Shown here: piece by piece, positions 43,753 to 53,189 of the stretch
Numbering within the stretch: position 1 is the first letter of the stretch
How the letters are laid out: every line of letters begins with the position of its first letter
Source: Bacteroidetes bacterium UBA1312
GTDB taxonomy: Bacteria > Bacteroidota > Bacteroidia > Chitinophagales > Chitinophagaceae
Assembly (NCBI GenBank): GCA_002307135.1
Contig: DBTQ01000036.1
Location: 62,001-126,000, forward strand
Reading direction: 5' to 3'
Length of the DNA stretch: 64,000 nucleotides
The notes under the pieces: generated by a model
Database searches by the model: none
Seen by the model: the letters and a program-made list of their open reading frames with translations, nothing else
Told to the model about the DNA's origin: nothing
Made by a program: the position numbers and the translations under genes

Positions 43753-44481
43753 TTAATCAAACAATCCCTTTGCCAATACATCTGCAATATGAATTGTTTG
43801 TATTGGTAATCCTTGTTTATCGATATAGCCTTGTAAGTGCATCATACAGGATACGTCTGTTGAAATAATATATTCAGCACCTGTAGCTAATGCACTTTGT
43901 ACTTTTGTTTGTGCCATAGCTACAGATATTGTTTCATATTTGATCGCAAATGTGCCACCAAATCCGCAACAGGTTTCGCATTCTTTCATTTCAAACAATT
44001 CTAACCCTTGTACATGCTCTAGCAATTTTCGCGGACCTGCTTTGATACCGCATTCCCTTAGCGCACCGCAAGCATCGTGATATGTTGCTTTGGCATTGAA
44101 TACCGCACCTAGATTATCTACTTTCAATATATCTGTCAGAAACTCTGTAAATTCGTAAATGTAACTTTTAACTTTTTTGCTTCTTTGGGCTTCTGAACTG
44201 TCTGCGAACATTTCATCAAAAGAGTTGCGCACATAACCTGTACATGAACCACTAGGGGCTACTATATAATAATCTTCATTAAAGTCGTCCAAAAATTTGA
44301 TGGCCACTTTTTTTGCATCATCTTTATACCCTGCATTAAATGCAGGTTGGCCACAGCAAGTTTGTTTAGGATTGTAATGTACAATACAACCTAAACGTTC
44401 TAATATTCTTACCATGTTGAGTCCTGTTTCTGGATAAAGCTGATCAACAAAACAAGGGATAAATATTTGGACTTGATGCAT
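43753..44481 (-). CDS. LutA/YkgE-type (Fe-S)-binding oxidoreductase subunit
   Basis: The 242-residue protein has two CCG domains: KQTCCGQPAFNAGY and CETCCGFGGTFAIKYE, each with a further upstream cysteine. These cysteine-rich domains bind an iron-sulfur centre and occur in heterodisulfide reductase B, glycolate oxidase GlcF and lactate-utilisation LutA. The single-protein length matches LutA. LutB and LutC are absent here, so a lactate role is plausible but not shown. Confidence 0.88.
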   Translation of the reverse strand: MHQVQIFIPCFVDQLYPETGLNMVRILERLGCIVHYNPKQTCCGQPAFNAGYKDDAKKVAIKFLDDFNEDYYIVAPSGSCTGYVRNSFDEMFADSSEAQRSKKVKSYIYEFTEFLTDILKVDNLGAVFNAKATYHDACGALRECGIKAGPRKLLEHVQGLELFEMKECETCCGFGGTFAIKYETISVAMAQTKVQSALATGAEYIISTDVSCMMHLQGYIDKQGLPIQTIHIADVLAKGLFD

Positions 44482-44552
44482 ATTAAATCAAAAAATAGTG
44501 TGACAGAAAGCGCTCAGTGAAGGTATGTTTTTTTGTATAGATAAAAGCTGAA

Positions 44553-45050
44553 TTAAAGACTTAGGTTACGTTTGAATTGAATCATCTTTAATGCTGCTAT
44601 AGCGGCCTCTTCACCTTTATGCCCATGTATGCCTCCGAGTCGTTCCCATGCTTGTAGTTCATTGTCTAATGTAAGTACTCCAAAAATAACAGGTATAGAG
44701 AGCGTGATGTTTAATTGAGCGATACCTTCTGTTACCGCCTTGCATACATAGTCGAAATGTGGTGTGCCTCCACGTATGACTGCACCAAAGGCAATGATGG
44801 CTTCTGGTATGGTCTCGCTTTTTTGTAATGCTATTTGATGACAGGCATAAGGAATTTCAAAACAACCAGGTACAACATAAGTACCGGTCAATAAGCTGTT
44901 GTGTGCAGCTAAAATTCTATTACAGCCCAATAGCTGTTCCATTACTATTTTTTCATTCCATTCGGTATGTACTATAGCAACACGAGGATTGTTTAATTGC
45001 TGGAGTACGCTTGTGTCAAGTAATGAATTGCTATCCTGAGAAGATGCCAT
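44553..45050 (-). CDS. ribH: 6,7-dimethyl-8-ribityllumazine synthase
   Basis: The 165-residue protein matches lumazine synthase: RVAIVHTEWNEKI, VPGCFEIPYACHQIA, IAFGAVIRGGTPHFDYVCKAV (with the catalytic His), IPVIFGVLTLDN and GHKGEEAAIAALKM. It makes the riboflavin precursor from the pyrimidine and butanone phosphate. It lies downstream of the TPR membrane protein gene but behind a hairpin, so it probably has its own promoter. Confidence 0.96.
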   Translation of the reverse strand: MASSQDSNSLLDTSVLQQLNNPRVAIVHTEWNEKIVMEQLLGCNRILAAHNSLLTGTYVVPGCFEIPYACHQIALQKSETIPEAIIAFGAVIRGGTPHFDYVCKAVTEGIAQLNITLSIPVIFGVLTLDNELQAWERLGGIHGHKGEEAAIAALKMIQFKRNLSL

Positions 45051-45071
45051 ATTTATTTTCTTTTTTAATTT

Positions 45072-45107
45072 AAAATCCCCTTTTAACCGAAGTAAAAAGG
45101 GGATTTT
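45072..45107 (-). terminator. Hairpin after the TPR membrane protein gene
   Basis: Thirteen-base arms AAAATCCCCTTTT (45072-45084) and AAAAGGGGATTTT (45095-45107) are perfect, with a ten-base loop. Read leftward it follows the stop at 45164 and precedes ribH. No long U-run follows beyond the arm, so it may be only partly effective. Confidence 0.7.
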
Positions 45108-45163
45108 TATTATTTAAATGTTGGATACTTCGCCAACAATATGTTGTAAATGTATGTTACTTA

Positions 45164-45859
45164 CTAATTAAGAACACCCAATTTAGCTAAGGCTTTATCT
45201 ACATCACGTGATTGGAAGCTACGTGGGTATTCGTCTCTTATGCGCGTATATGCTTTTTTTGCATCTTCGGTTTGGTTGTTTTTTTCATAAGCTACGGCTA
45301 AATGTTGCAAATAAATTGGCGTATAAACATCGTCTTCTTTATCACTTGTTGCCTCAGTATATTGTGCAATACCTTTTTTTACATCACCGGTTTCCATGTA
45401 GGCATCGCCTAGTAAACCACTTTTTGCATGAGCTAATACAGTACCATGCGCGTTGAAATCATTAAGATATTTAATCGCATTTTTATAATCACCCATTTTC
45501 AAGTAGCACACACCAGCATAATAACAGCTTAAATTAGCGCTAGCCGTACCATCATATTTTTTAATTATTTTTAGGAAGCCTGCATTTTGAGCATCTCCAT
45601 TAAGTGCAAGATTTACGGAATCAATACCGAACATTTGTTCTGCACGCATCATAGCTATAGATGCTTTTTCTTCTTTTGGCCCTACAACAAGCTTTAAATA
45701 AGCGAAAATACCTATTACAGCAATTAAAATTACTGTAACAGCGGTGTTGATACCTTTCTTATTGTTTTCGTAAACAGCAACAACTTTTTCTAATGTATTC
45801 ATGCCATCATTTGTTGTTCCTATTTCAGTGACTGGGTTATTCTTTGGATTGTTTGCCAT
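45164..45859 (-). CDS. Single-span TPR protein
   Basis: The 231-residue protein has a cytoplasmic N-terminal part (1-35), one transmembrane helix (about 36-55, GINTAVTVILIAVIGIFAYL), and a chain of TPR hairpins: FLKIIKKYDGTASANLSCYYAGVCYLKMGDYKNAIKYL, AKSGLLGDAYMETGDVKKGIAQY and LQHLAVAYEKNNQTEDAKKAY. The architecture resembles YfgM-type periplasmic TPR proteins that act with the Sec translocon. Direct evidence for that role is lacking. Confidence 0.85.
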   Translation of the reverse strand: MANNPKNNPVTEIGTTNDGMNTLEKVVAVYENNKKGINTAVTVILIAVIGIFAYLKLVVGPKEEKASIAMMRAEQMFGIDSVNLALNGDAQNAGFLKIIKKYDGTASANLSCYYAGVCYLKMGDYKNAIKYLNDFNAHGTVLAHAKSGLLGDAYMETGDVKKGIAQYTEATSDKEDDVYTPIYLQHLAVAYEKNNQTEDAKKAYTRIRDEYPRSFQSRDVDKALAKLGVLN

Positions 45860-45919
45860 TTAATTATTATTGTGGTATTGTGTTTTAAAATGTTTTAAAA
45901 TTTCTGCAAAGTAACAAGA

Positions 45920-46912
45920 TTAGTCCGTAATATATGGATAATTCTCATCCACATAAATGTCTTTGAACAACTCATCGTCGTTTGGCCATGGGCTTTCTTC
46001 TGCAAATTGTACGCTTTCCTCTACTTCTAATTTCACTTTTTCATTTATAGCTTCAATCTCTGCTTTTGTAGCCCAATTGTTTGTTTGTATTACATTTAAT
46101 ACTTCCGTAATTGGATCTTTTTCTTTGTATTCTTCTACCTCATCTTTACTGCGGTATTTTGCAGGGTCACTCATGGAGTGGCCACGGTAGCGATAGGTTT
46201 TTATTTCAAGGAAAGTAGGGCCATCACCTTCACGAGCACGTTTTACAGCACGTTCAATGGCTCTGTGTACATCTTCACAACTCATGCCATCTACAGAATC
46301 TCCAGGCATATCATAGCCGTCTGCTAAACGGTAAATATCCAATACTTTAGAGGTTCTTTCAACAGAAGTACCCATTGCATAATGATTGTTTTCACAAATA
46401 AATACAACTGGTAATTTCCAAAGCACTGCCATATTGAACGATTCGTGCAAAATACCCTGACGAGCAGCACCATCACCAAAATAACATAAAGTAACATTCT
46501 TTGTTCCTTGATATTGTTCAGCGAAAGCAATGCCTGCTCCTAAGCCTATTTGACCACCAACAATACCATGTCCGCCAAAAAATCGTTTTTCTTTTGAAAA
46601 GAAGTGCATTGAGCCGCCTTTACCTTTAGTACAGCCAGTTGCCTTTCCATAAAGTTCAGCCATACATTCTTTTGGCGACATTCCTTTGGCTATAGCAATA
46701 GCATGGTCACGATAAGCCGTGATAATATTATCATTTTCAGTAATTGCAGACATAGTACCTGCTGCTACTGCTTCTTGACCTATATATAAGTGGCAGAAAC
46801 CACGAATTTTTTGCATTCCGTATAACTGTCCTGCTTTTTCTTCAAAACGACGCATTAACAGCATACTTTCGTACCAATAGAGGTATGTTTCTTTATTGAA
46901 TTGAGTCTGCAC
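45920..46912 (-). CDS. pdhA: Pyruvate dehydrogenase E1 component, alpha subunit
   Basis: The start is placed at the GTG at 46912 (330 residues, VQTQFNKETYLYWYESML). The longer frame to 46975 overlaps recF and would begin upstream of the candidate promoter. Motifs are RRFEEKAGQLYGMQKIRGFCHLYIGQEA, FGGHGIVGGQIGLGAGIAFA, and the thiamine-diphosphate site GDGAARQG through FICENNHYAMGTS. The loop YRGHSMSDPAKYRSKDE carries the regulatory serine region of the family. It decarboxylates pyruvate with the beta subunit, which is not in the window. Confidence 0.94.
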   Translation of the reverse strand: MQTQFNKETYLYWYESMLLMRRFEEKAGQLYGMQKIRGFCHLYIGQEAVAAGTMSAITENDNIITAYRDHAIAIAKGMSPKECMAELYGKATGCTKGKGGSMHFFSKEKRFFGGHGIVGGQIGLGAGIAFAEQYQGTKNVTLCYFGDGAARQGILHESFNMAVLWKLPVVFICENNHYAMGTSVERTSKVLDIYRLADGYDMPGDSVDGMSCEDVHRAIERAVKRAREGDGPTFLEIKTYRYRGHSMSDPAKYRSKDEVEEYKEKDPITEVLNVIQTNNWATKAEIEAINEKVKLEVEESVQFAEESPWPNDDELFKDIYVDENYPYITD

Positions 46913-46930
46913 GGTTTTACTAAATTTGTG

Positions 46931-46960
46931 CGAATTTATTGTTTTTTTAATTCTGTTCAA
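46931..46960 (-). promoter_or_regulatory. Candidate promoter of pdhA
   Basis: On the minus strand TTG (46960-46958), 19 bases, then TAAATTCG (46938-46931) matches the consensus except C for T. Transcription would begin near 46925, supporting the GTG at 46912 as start. Confidence 0.5.
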
Positions 46961-46968
46961 ACTCCATT

Positions 46969-48045
46969 TTGACAATACTAAATAAAATATCGCTTTTTCA
47001 GTTTCGCAATTATAGTCAAGAGGCTTTTCAATTGGACAATTCAGTTACTTGTATCACTGGTGCCAATGGTTCCGGAAAAACAAACTTTTTGGATGCAGTT
47101 TATTATCTCTGTTATACAAAAAGCTATTTTTCGGCCAGTGTACAACAATCTGCACAACATAATACAGATGGTTTTCGGATAGAAGGTATTTTTAGCAAAA
47201 ACGAACGCTTAGAGACAATTGTTTGCAAATATAAAAATGCCAAAAAAGAAGTAAGCGCTGGTAATGTACTCTACGAAAAAATGTCCGATCATATAGGTAA
47301 ATTCACAGCGGTGATGATTGCCCCAGACGACATTGAGCTCATTAATGACGGTAGTGAGCTCCGCCGTAAATTTATGGACAGTATTCTAGGGCAAAGCGAC
47401 AGTAACTATTTAGAAAGTTTGCTTCAATATCAACGTGTATTGCTGCAACGAAATGCCTGGCTCAAAATGTATGCTTTTCAAACGGTTCAGGACTACTCTT
47501 TTCTGGATTATTACAATGCGCAATTGCAACAATATGGCGGCTATATCTTTGAATGCAGACAACAATTTGTTCAACAGTTTTTGCCACTGTTGGTAAAATA
47601 CTATCAATTACTTTCGGGTGCGAAAGAAGTTGCAGGGCTGGTGTATCAGAGCGATTTACATACAAAAAAACTGTCTGTTTGGCTGGACGATAGTTTGCCG
47701 AACGATTTTCGTTATCAGCGTACATTGCGGGGAATACATAAGGATGAGTTGTCATTCTTGTTGGACGGTATTTCTATTAAAAACTTTGGATCTCAGGGGC
47801 AGAAAAAGAGTTACTTGTTCGCACTTAAATTGGCACAATATGAATATGTCAGCCAAGTGCTAGGTAGCAGCCCGATATTGTTGCTTGATGATATTTTTGA
47901 AAAACTTGATCAGCAACGTATGGAAGCACTATTGCATATTATTAGTGCCAATCATTTTGGGCAGGTTATATTGACAGATACCCACGAAAATCGTGTCCGT
48001 GCAGCATTTGGGGCAGAAAAAGAGATAGGATTTATTAGATTGTAA
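46969..48045 (+). CDS. recF: DNA replication and repair protein RecF
   Basis: The 358-residue SMC-like ATPase starts at a TTG (46969) because no ATG lies before the conserved opening ISLFQFRNYSQEAFQL. Walker A is GANGSGKTN (31-39). The signature region is around FGSQGQKKSYLFALKLA. Walker B is PILLLDDIFEKLD, and the D-loop and switch HFGQVILTDTHENR close the ATPase. RecF helps load RecA at single-stranded gaps with RecO and RecR. It is divergent from pdhA, 57 bases apart by the corrected start. Confidence 0.94.
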   Translation: MTILNKISLFQFRNYSQEAFQLDNSVTCITGANGSGKTNFLDAVYYLCYTKSYFSASVQQSAQHNTDGFRIEGIFSKNERLETIVCKYKNAKKEVSAGNVLYEKMSDHIGKFTAVMIAPDDIELINDGSELRRKFMDSILGQSDSNYLESLLQYQRVLLQRNAWLKMYAFQTVQDYSFLDYYNAQLQQYGGYIFECRQQFVQQFLPLLVKYYQLLSGAKEVAGLVYQSDLHTKKLSVWLDDSLPNDFRYQRTLRGIHKDELSFLLDGISIKNFGSQGQKKSYLFALKLAQYEYVSQVLGSSPILLLDDIFEKLDQQRMEALLHIISANHFGQVILTDTHENRVRAAFGAEKEIGFIRL

Positions 48046-48101
48046 TTATGTTTATTTGTTGATATGAGTGCTTAATGTATTTTTTTATTTAAGAAAATGT
48101 A

Positions 48102-49442
48102 ATGAGAAAAATTTACGCAGTCGTTATATTGTTTTTATTGGTATCCTTGTTCGAAATTGTGTCGGAACACAAATATGTATATAAGCAGCTTTTGAAATAT
48201 GATGCTTCTGGCTATTATTTATATTTACCTGCTACCATTATCTATAAAGATTTAAAGCAGTTGAAATTTTATAAACAAATAGATAGTCTTTATCATCCTT
48301 CTGATATTGGTACTTGGTATGGTGTTCATGACCAGCCATTGATTCAACAAAAGACAATTAAATATGCTATAGGTACAGCTATAAGTGAATTACCTTTCTT
48401 TTTAATTGCAGATGCTTATTGTAGCATCTCAAAACAATACCCCAGAGATGGATATTCCATGCCATACCAATTTTCTGTAGCTATGAGTACGCTGATTTGG
48501 GTGGTGCTTGGGCTTTTTATTTTGGGAAAATTGCTTTTGCAATTTTTTGATGCCAATACGGCGGCAATAACATTAATACTCATTGCATTTGGTACCAATT
48601 TATATTGTAATACTTCAGAAGATATGGGTATGAGCCATTCATTTGTTTTTGCCCTTTATTCGTTTATCATTTACTGTACGCATAGATTTTATACCCGACA
48701 GAATAATAAGTATCCACTATTGCTGGGCTTATTGTTGGGGTGGGTGTTGATGAGCAGACCTGTGGACTTTATTATCATTATTATACCTCTTTTATGGCCG
48801 TTACCAGAGTATGCTATAATTTCAAATATCAATCGCTTTACTTTCTGGCGTGCTCGGTATAAGCAATTGTTTTTATGTGCCATAAGCGCCATTATTGTAG
48901 CAAGCGTTCAATTATTTTATTGGAAATATACCACTGGTCACTTTTTACATTATTCCTACCAAGGAGAGGGTTTTGATTTTCGTCATTCAAAAATATTGGA
49001 TGGATTATTTAGTTATCGTAAGGGTTGGTTTGTTTATACACCTATTGCATTAATAGCGATACTAGGTTTTATTCCATTATTTAAATACCACAAGAAATTG
49101 GTAGTCCCATTAATTCTGTTTCTGTGCTTAATGATTTATGTAGTCTTTAGTTGGGAAGCATGGATGTATGGGTGGAGTTTCGGTTGTAGAGCCTTGGTTG
49201 AATCGTTGGTTGTGCTAGCAATCCCATTAGCTGCAATAGTTCATTTTATTAGATCGCGTAATTGGCTTATAAAAAGTATAAGTGCCACCGTATTTTTATT
49301 TTTAATTTGGCTGAATATTTATCAAACACACCAATACACTAGAAATATTTTAGATGGTTATAGAATGACCAAGTCATATTATTGGCGCATATTTGGCCAC
49401 ATGCAAGTAACAGATGAGGATAAACGATCCTTGATGCAATAA
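48102..49442 (+). CDS. Polytopic membrane protein, GT-C glycosyltransferase-like
   Basis: The 446-residue protein has about ten transmembrane helices. The first extracytoplasmic loop begins KYDASGYYLYLPATIIY, with an acidic residue just after helix 1 as in GT-C enzymes. Later segments include MSRPVDFIIIIIPL, GLFSYRKGWFVYTPIA and SWEAWMYGWSFGCRALVESL, typical of Bacteroidota GT-C-like proteins. It would use a polyprenyl-phosphate sugar on the outer face of the inner membrane. No named family can be given with confidence. It stands 57 bases after recF, possibly co-transcribed. Confidence 0.75.
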   Translation: MRKIYAVVILFLLVSLFEIVSEHKYVYKQLLKYDASGYYLYLPATIIYKDLKQLKFYKQIDSLYHPSDIGTWYGVHDQPLIQQKTIKYAIGTAISELPFFLIADAYCSISKQYPRDGYSMPYQFSVAMSTLIWVVLGLFILGKLLLQFFDANTAAITLILIAFGTNLYCNTSEDMGMSHSFVFALYSFIIYCTHRFYTRQNNKYPLLLGLLLGWVLMSRPVDFIIIIIPLLWPLPEYAIISNINRFTFWRARYKQLFLCAISAIIVASVQLFYWKYTTGHFLHYSYQGEGFDFRHSKILDGLFSYRKGWFVYTPIALIAILGFIPLFKYHKKLVVPLILFLCLMIYVVFSWEAWMYGWSFGCRALVESLVVLAIPLAAIVHFIRSRNWLIKSISATVFLFLIWLNIYQTHQYTRNILDGYRMTKSYYWRIFGHMQVTDEDKRSLMQ

Positions 49443-49597
49443 AATTGTTACGCATTTTTCTATAGTTGTTAAAGCTGATAGACTAATTAGTTTCTAAAAC
49501 CTTGTCTGCTCATAAAAAACTATCTTTTACATAACAATAACCTTCTGTCATTAAACGCTATAGTTTTTCTTAAGTCAACAGTACATAAATTGTAACA

Positions 49598-51031
49598 ATG
49601 ACTGCACAAGAAAAATTAAAACACTTATACAATAGAGCTGGCTTTGGTATTTCAATTGCTCATTGGCAAGGTCATGTACATATAAGCAAAGCTGTTCGGC
49701 ATTTATTACATCCTAAAATGCTCCATCCACTTGAGGTGACGAATAAAGAAGATTGGCAGTCGAGTAATATGAAAGTGCTTAAGATGATGGAGATTTCAGT
49801 GGAGGAACGCAAGGCGCGGCAAAAATTATTTAGGGAAAAAGGCGCAGAGTTGAATATGGATTGGTTGCGACAAATGATCGGCGAAGAAAATCCATTAAAT
49901 GAAAAAATGGCTCTTTTCTGGCATGGGCATTTTGCGACACACACTGACAATCCTTATTTCGATCAACTTTTGTTGCAACAGATTCGCACCAATGCATTGG
50001 GCAATTTTGGGGATATGTTACGTGCTGTAGCTCAAAGTCCTGCAATGCTACAGTTTTTAAATAACCAGCAAAACAAAAAACAACACCCGAATGAGAATTT
50101 TGCCAGAGAATTGATGGAATTATTTACACTGGGTCGTGGTCATTATACTGAAACAGATATTAAAGAAGCGGCGAAAGCCTTTACGGGTTGGTCTTTTAAT
50201 GAAGATGGCCATTTTGAATTGAAAGAAAAACAACACGATAATACTTCAAAAACCTTTCTTGGTAAAACGGGCAATTTTGATGGTAATGCAGTATTGGATA
50301 TTTTACTGGAACAAAAGCAAACAGCCATCTTTATTACCCAAAAGATTTATCGATACTTTGTCAACGAGGAATCTGTCGATGCACAAAGGGTACAATTATT
50401 AGCGCAAGATTTTTATACGAGTAATTACAATATCCGATCTCTGATGTATGCTATATTATCATCAGATTGGTTCTATGATCCCAATAATATAGGAGCACAT
50501 GTAAAGTCGCCTATAGAACTATTGGTAGGTATGAATCGTACTATCATTATGGATTTTAAGAGCGATAAAACGCTTATCAACTTACAGCGTGTTTTAGGGC
50601 AACAATTGTTTGCGCCACCCAATGTGGCGGGCTGGAGTGGTGGGCGCAATTGGATAGATGCATCATCGTTGGTTATCCGAATGCAATTATCTGAAGCATT
50701 CTTTGCTTCAAAAGAATTACATCTCGAAGCCAAGGAACCATTGGATTCTGAAGTTACAATTGAGCATAAAATGCAGGCTCATAAAAAAGCGCAAGGCGAA
50801 AGGTTTAAAGTTGGACAAGTAGATGCAGATTGGGCAGATTATCTGGCATTTTGGACTTCATACGATGAAAAGGAATTGCCTAGACAACTTGCTGATTATT
50901 TACTACCAGTCCCTATCAGTGATGAGAGTTTAGCGAATTTGTACGCTTTTATTGATACGACCAACAAACAAACCCTGATTCAGAGCCTGACAATTAGATT
51001 AATGGGCTTGCCGGAATATCAACTTTGCTAA
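49598..51031 (+). CDS. DUF1800 family protein
   Basis: The 477-residue protein shows DUF1800 landmarks: KLKHLYNRAGFGIS, MALFWHGHFATH, NENFARELMELFTLGRGHYTE, DIKEAAKAFTGWSF and NVAGWSGGRNWID. There is no signal peptide or Tat motif. Its function is unknown. Proteins of this family are nearly always followed by a DUF1501 protein, as here at 12 bases. The two are assumed to work together in export or in handling of a polymer, but this is not established. Confidence 0.93.
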   Translation: MTAQEKLKHLYNRAGFGISIAHWQGHVHISKAVRHLLHPKMLHPLEVTNKEDWQSSNMKVLKMMEISVEERKARQKLFREKGAELNMDWLRQMIGEENPLNEKMALFWHGHFATHTDNPYFDQLLLQQIRTNALGNFGDMLRAVAQSPAMLQFLNNQQNKKQHPNENFARELMELFTLGRGHYTETDIKEAAKAFTGWSFNEDGHFELKEKQHDNTSKTFLGKTGNFDGNAVLDILLEQKQTAIFITQKIYRYFVNEESVDAQRVQLLAQDFYTSNYNIRSLMYAILSSDWFYDPNNIGAHVKSPIELLVGMNRTIIMDFKSDKTLINLQRVLGQQLFAPPNVAGWSGGRNWIDASSLVIRMQLSEAFFASKELHLEAKEPLDSEVTIEHKMQAHKKAQGERFKVGQVDADWADYLAFWTSYDEKELPRQLADYLLPVPISDESLANLYAFIDTTNKQTLIQSLTIRLMGLPEYQLC

Positions 51032-51043
51032 AATATATTTCCA

Positions 51044-52249
51044 ATGAATATTTCAAGACGAAAATTTATACAGCTTAGCTCACTAGCTAGTGCATCAATG
51101 ATGGTGCCTAAATTTTTGAAAGCTTTTGAACGCCCTGGTTTTCCTGTTACAAATGGAAAAATATTAGTGGTACTGCAGCTTTCAGGAGGTAATGACGGTC
51201 TTAATACTATTATACCTTATCGAAATGATTTGTATTATAAAGCAAGGCCACAGATATCTATTAAAAGAGATGATGCTTTATTTTTAACGGACGATACTGG
51301 TTTGAATCCTTCTTTTACAGGTATTAAAAATCTATTTGATGAGGGCAATGTAAGCATATTGAATAGTGTCGGCTATTCAGAGCCTAATCGCTCTCATTTT
51401 AGGAGTATGGATATTTGGCAAACAGCAAGTCAGGCAAGTGAATTAATCGCAACAGGGTGGTTGGGACGTTATTTAGATGGCGCTGTATGTACCGATTGTA
51501 ACAAAAGTACATTGGCTATAGAATTGGACGATTCATTGAGCTTAAGCATGAAGGGTGAAAATCTGAAAGGTCTTGCGTTACGCGATATTAATCAGTTTTA
51601 CAGAGCATCGAAAGACTCTTATTTGTCAAAAGTGCTGGCTAATGAACATGACCAAAAACATCAGGCAAAATTGGCAGGTTATCTCTATAAAACATTGCGT
51701 GAAACGGTATCTTCAGCAGAGTATGTATATGAGCATAATAAGGCTTGGATTGGCACGCAAACTTATCCTGATACTCAGTTGGGTAAACGAATGAAAACAA
51801 TTGCTTCCCTTATTTTAACCCAATCTGAGACGAAAGTTTACTATGTGTCACATGGTAGTTTTGATACACATGTGGGTCAACGTAACCAGCAAGATAAATT
51901 GTTTAAACAGATGGATGAGGCGATGATGGCTTTTGTTGCGGAGCTAAAAGCTAATAACCGCTTTAATGATGTGTTGGTAATGACTTTTTCAGAATTTGGT
52001 CGAAGAGTAGGAGAAAATGCCAGTAATGGAACAGACCATGGCACAGCAAGCAATATGTTTTTTATTGGTGGAGGCTTGAAAGCTCCTGGTATATACAATG
52101 AAATGTCAGACCTCAACGATTTAGATCAGGGCGATTTAAAATATCAAATAGACTTCAAGCAAGTGTATGCAACAGTTTTGAATCGTTGGTTGGATACAGA
52201 CCCTCAAAAAATACTGGGACGCAAATACGATCAGCTTAAATTTATTTAA
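51044..52249 (+). CDS. DUF1501 family protein with twin-arginine-type signal
   Basis: The 401-residue protein starts MNISRRKFIQLSSLASASMM, a twin-arginine (SRRKFIQ) signal, pointing to export in folded form. The body is the alkaline-phosphatase-like DUF1501 fold: LVVLQLSGGNDGLNTIIPY, NRSHFRSMDIWQTAS, SHGSFDTHVGQ and MTFSEFGRRVGENASNGTDHGTASNMFFIGGG with conserved His and Asp residues that could bind metal. It is the second gene of the DUF1800/DUF1501 pair. No substrate is known. It is convergent with rfbD, 21 bases apart. Confidence 0.93.
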   Translation: MNISRRKFIQLSSLASASMMVPKFLKAFERPGFPVTNGKILVVLQLSGGNDGLNTIIPYRNDLYYKARPQISIKRDDALFLTDDTGLNPSFTGIKNLFDEGNVSILNSVGYSEPNRSHFRSMDIWQTASQASELIATGWLGRYLDGAVCTDCNKSTLAIELDDSLSLSMKGENLKGLALRDINQFYRASKDSYLSKVLANEHDQKHQAKLAGYLYKTLRETVSSAEYVYEHNKAWIGTQTYPDTQLGKRMKTIASLILTQSETKVYYVSHGSFDTHVGQRNQQDKLFKQMDEAMMAFVAELKANNRFNDVLVMTFSEFGRRVGENASNGTDHGTASNMFFIGGGLKAPGIYNEMSDLNDLDQGDLKYQIDFKQVYATVLNRWLDTDPQKILGRKYDQLKFI

Positions 52250-52270
52250 TACCCATTGGGTCAATACAAT

Positions 52271-53143
52271 TTAACTAATCGAAGCTTTCATGAAATCATC
52301 CACATTGCTGAACAGAAATTCTGGGTAGGCTGCACTAAATTTTGCTGTAACAAAACCGCCCAATAGTGGTCGTGCAGCTGGTTGATTGAGTGCAGCAGTA
52401 TTAAGTGGGATGAGGTCATATTGCGCGTTGGGGAAGTATTGTAATACACGCAATGCTAGAGCTACTCTATTCATATAATCAGTGCTGCCAATATGGTAAA
52501 TGCCGTTTTTATTATCGCGGAGCAATAGAAACATAGCACGAGCTATATCGAACGCATTAGTGGGCGATGCAAACTGGTCATAGGGAAGTTTTAATGTTAG
52601 TTTCTGCCCTTCTTTACATTGTTGTATAATTCTTGCGACGAAGTTCTTGCCACGCTCCTCGTGTCCATAAATGTTGGTGACCCGCAATACCAATGTCGCA
52701 GTTAATTCGCGGAGTGCCAGTTGTTCTGCTTCGAGTTTGTGTCGCGCATATACGCTCAATGGGTTCAATGGCGCATCTTCTGTATAAGGGCCCTCTTTGC
52801 CGTCAAATACATAATCGGTAGATATATAGACGAGCTTTGCATTACAATCTTTAGCTAGAGCTATTATATTGATCGTGCTTTGGACAGTTTTCTGATAGCT
52901 CTCTTCCTCATTAGTTTCGCAATAATCTACATGAGTAAGTGCACCACAATGAACAATTACATCTGGCTGCCAAGCTTTAATATTATAATTATCAATATGG
53001 CTTGGCTCCAACGTGTTGTAAAAAATAGTATTTTCTGTAGGGTAGGAGAAATAAGAACCCATTACATCCCAACCCTCTGTTGTAAAATGTTGCATACAAT
53101 TACTGCCTACTAAACCCGATGCACCTACAATAAATACTTTCAT
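52271..53143 (-). CDS. rfbD: dTDP-4-dehydrorhamnose reductase-like protein (RmlD family SDR)
   Basis: The ATG at 53143 gives 290 residues; the longer frame needs a TTG at 53152 that coincides with the expected transcription start. The Rossmann motif is FIVGASGLVGSN, followed by PDVIVHCGALTHVDYCE, VYISTDYVFDGKEGPYTE and the SDR pair YARHKLEAE. RmlD makes dTDP-L-rhamnose. rfbC is 9 kb to the right and rfbA/rfbB are not in the window, so a related sugar-nucleotide reductase remains possible. Confidence 0.85.
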   Translation of the reverse strand: MKVFIVGASGLVGSNCMQHFTTEGWDVMGSYFSYPTENTIFYNTLEPSHIDNYNIKAWQPDVIVHCGALTHVDYCETNEEESYQKTVQSTINIIALAKDCNAKLVYISTDYVFDGKEGPYTEDAPLNPLSVYARHKLEAEQLALRELTATLVLRVTNIYGHEERGKNFVARIIQQCKEGQKLTLKLPYDQFASPTNAFDIARAMFLLLRDNKNGIYHIGSTDYMNRVALALRVLQYFPNAQYDLIPLNTAALNQPAARPLLGGFVTAKFSAAYPEFLFSNVDDFMKASIS

Positions 53144-53160
53144 AGCTTCCAATTATGCCG

Positions 53161-53189
53161 CAAAAATAAACGCTTATCGCTCAAAACAA
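53161..53189 (-). promoter_or_regulatory. Promoter of rfbD
   Basis: On the minus strand TTG (53189-53187, within TTTG), 18 bases, then TATTTTTG (53168-53161) is a full consensus match. Transcription would begin near 53155, giving a very short leader to the ATG at 53143. Confidence 0.65.

Noticed and set aside
46913..46975. Longer pdhA start overlapping recF
   Set aside because: It lies upstream of a promoter-like element and adds residues not typical of E1 alpha.
52249..52271. ACCCATTGGGT as terminator between DUF1501 and rfbD genes
   Set aside because: Arms of five bases with a one-base loop and no T-run are too weak.
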